From: Cytophagales bacterium
Lineage (GTDB): Bacteria; Bacteroidota; Bacteroidia; Cytophagales; Cyclobacteriaceae
Direction of reading: 5' to 3'
Length of the DNA stretch: 54,423 nt
NCBI GenBank assembly: GCA_020402945.1
Contig: JADBYQ010000012.1
Coordinates: forward strand, 1-54,423
The position numbers and the translations under genes are program-made. Shown piece by piece: positions 54,256 to 54,423 of this stretch. Within the stretch, counting starts at the first letter, position 1; each line of letters opens with the position of its first letter. Under the pieces are notes generated by a model. The model made no database searches. It was given only the letters and a program-made list of their open reading frames with translations, and was not told the DNA's origin.

Positions 54256-54423
54256 TCATGTAATTTGGAATAGTTTTAGCAAGGTTCGCTGTTCTTCATT
54301 GGGTAGGAATAGGCGGGATTCATATGTTTTGGAATAAGGTAAAGTGATGGTAACCTTGTAAATAGTTTTAAGTATGTCAATTGCTTTTTCAGGGCTTAAT
54401 CCTGCCTTCTTTTCCTTAAGCAA
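54256..54423 (-). CDS. C-terminal end of a protein entering from the right, possibly an IS1634-type transposase
   Basis: A minus-strand reading frame stays open from the window edge to a TGA at 54256-54258 (55 codons). The visible tail has the pattern 'L.PEKAIDILKTIYKVTITLP' then 'LFLPNEEQRTLLKLF', which resembles the C-terminal ends of IS1634-type (IS4-like) Bacteroidota transposases in my recollection. The rest of the gene is outside the window, so the family is uncertain. Bases 54116-54255 hold no gene that I can support; the insertion-element end would lie there if the call is right. Confidence 0.4.
   Translation of the reverse strand: MLKEKKAGLSPEKAIDILKTIYKVTITLPYSKTYESRLFLPNEEQRTLLKLFQIT

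Noticed and set aside
1-54423. tRNA, rRNA genes and CRISPR arrays
   Set aside because: No cloverleaf-like block, conserved rRNA segment or regularly spaced repeat was recognised by eye; a dedicated search could still find something small.

Overview
The window is a chromosomal segment of a Bacteroidota bacterium, most likely of the Cytophagales/Cytophagia. The evidence is a full-length SprA (type IX secretion/gliding translocon) in the conserved order maeB-ruvA-sprA-gcvH, a secreted PKD protein with a type IX C-terminal sorting signal, AT-rich -7 boxes of the Bacteroidota form TAnnTTTGC, weak Shine-Dalgarno sequences, and many GTG/TTG starts joined by 4-base stop/start overlaps. No tRNA, rRNA or CRISPR array was seen.

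Region 1 (about 130-4335) is a small peptide-export module. It holds a 50-aa precursor with a double-glycine leader, one or two tiny hydrophobic ORFs, a multi-pass membrane protein of unknown family, a membrane-anchored thioredoxin-like CxxC protein, and a peptidase-containing ABC transporter (C39 + TMD + NBD). The last three genes overlap or abut. I read this as production, leader cleavage and export of a bacteriocin-like or signalling peptide. A paralogue of the unknown membrane protein lies 26 kb away at 27345-27986. On the opposite strand, 4332-5402 is a HEPN gene followed by two MNT nucleotidyltransferase genes, a toxin-antitoxin-like cassette with an extra MNT.

Region 2 (5487-25140) is mostly conserved housekeeping and surface biology: malic enzyme, RuvA, SprA, glycine cleavage H protein and lipoyl synthase (GcvH is lipoylated; LipA makes the lipoyl group), an M28 peptidase, a GWxTD-domain protein, a SAM methyltransferase, an AAA/DUF4143 ATPase with a striking repeat array at its promoter, and a large DUF2723 membrane protein.

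Region 3 (25275-45982) is a surface-polysaccharide cluster. It contains an acetyltransferase-like protein, a PLP sugar aminotransferase, a multi-spanning polymerase-like membrane protein, a Wzm/Wzt ABC exporter with a C-terminal glycan-binding extension, about eight glycosyltransferases (GT2 and GT4 types), two FkbM and one TylF-type methyltransferase, an AsnB-like amidotransferase and one inverted SAM methyltransferase. Several genes are translationally coupled. No initiating phosphoglycosyltransferase and no nucleotide-sugar synthesis genes are present, so these must lie elsewhere.

Region 4 (45985-54423) has a 1185-aa secreted beta-propeller/PKD protein, an Lrp/AsnC regulator coupled to a phosphoribosyltransferase, panB coupled to an ORF6N-domain protein that carries a perfect inverted repeat inside its coding sequence, a secreted CAP-domain protein, isocitrate dehydrogenase with a clear intrinsic terminator, and the C-terminal end of a possible transposase entering from the right edge.
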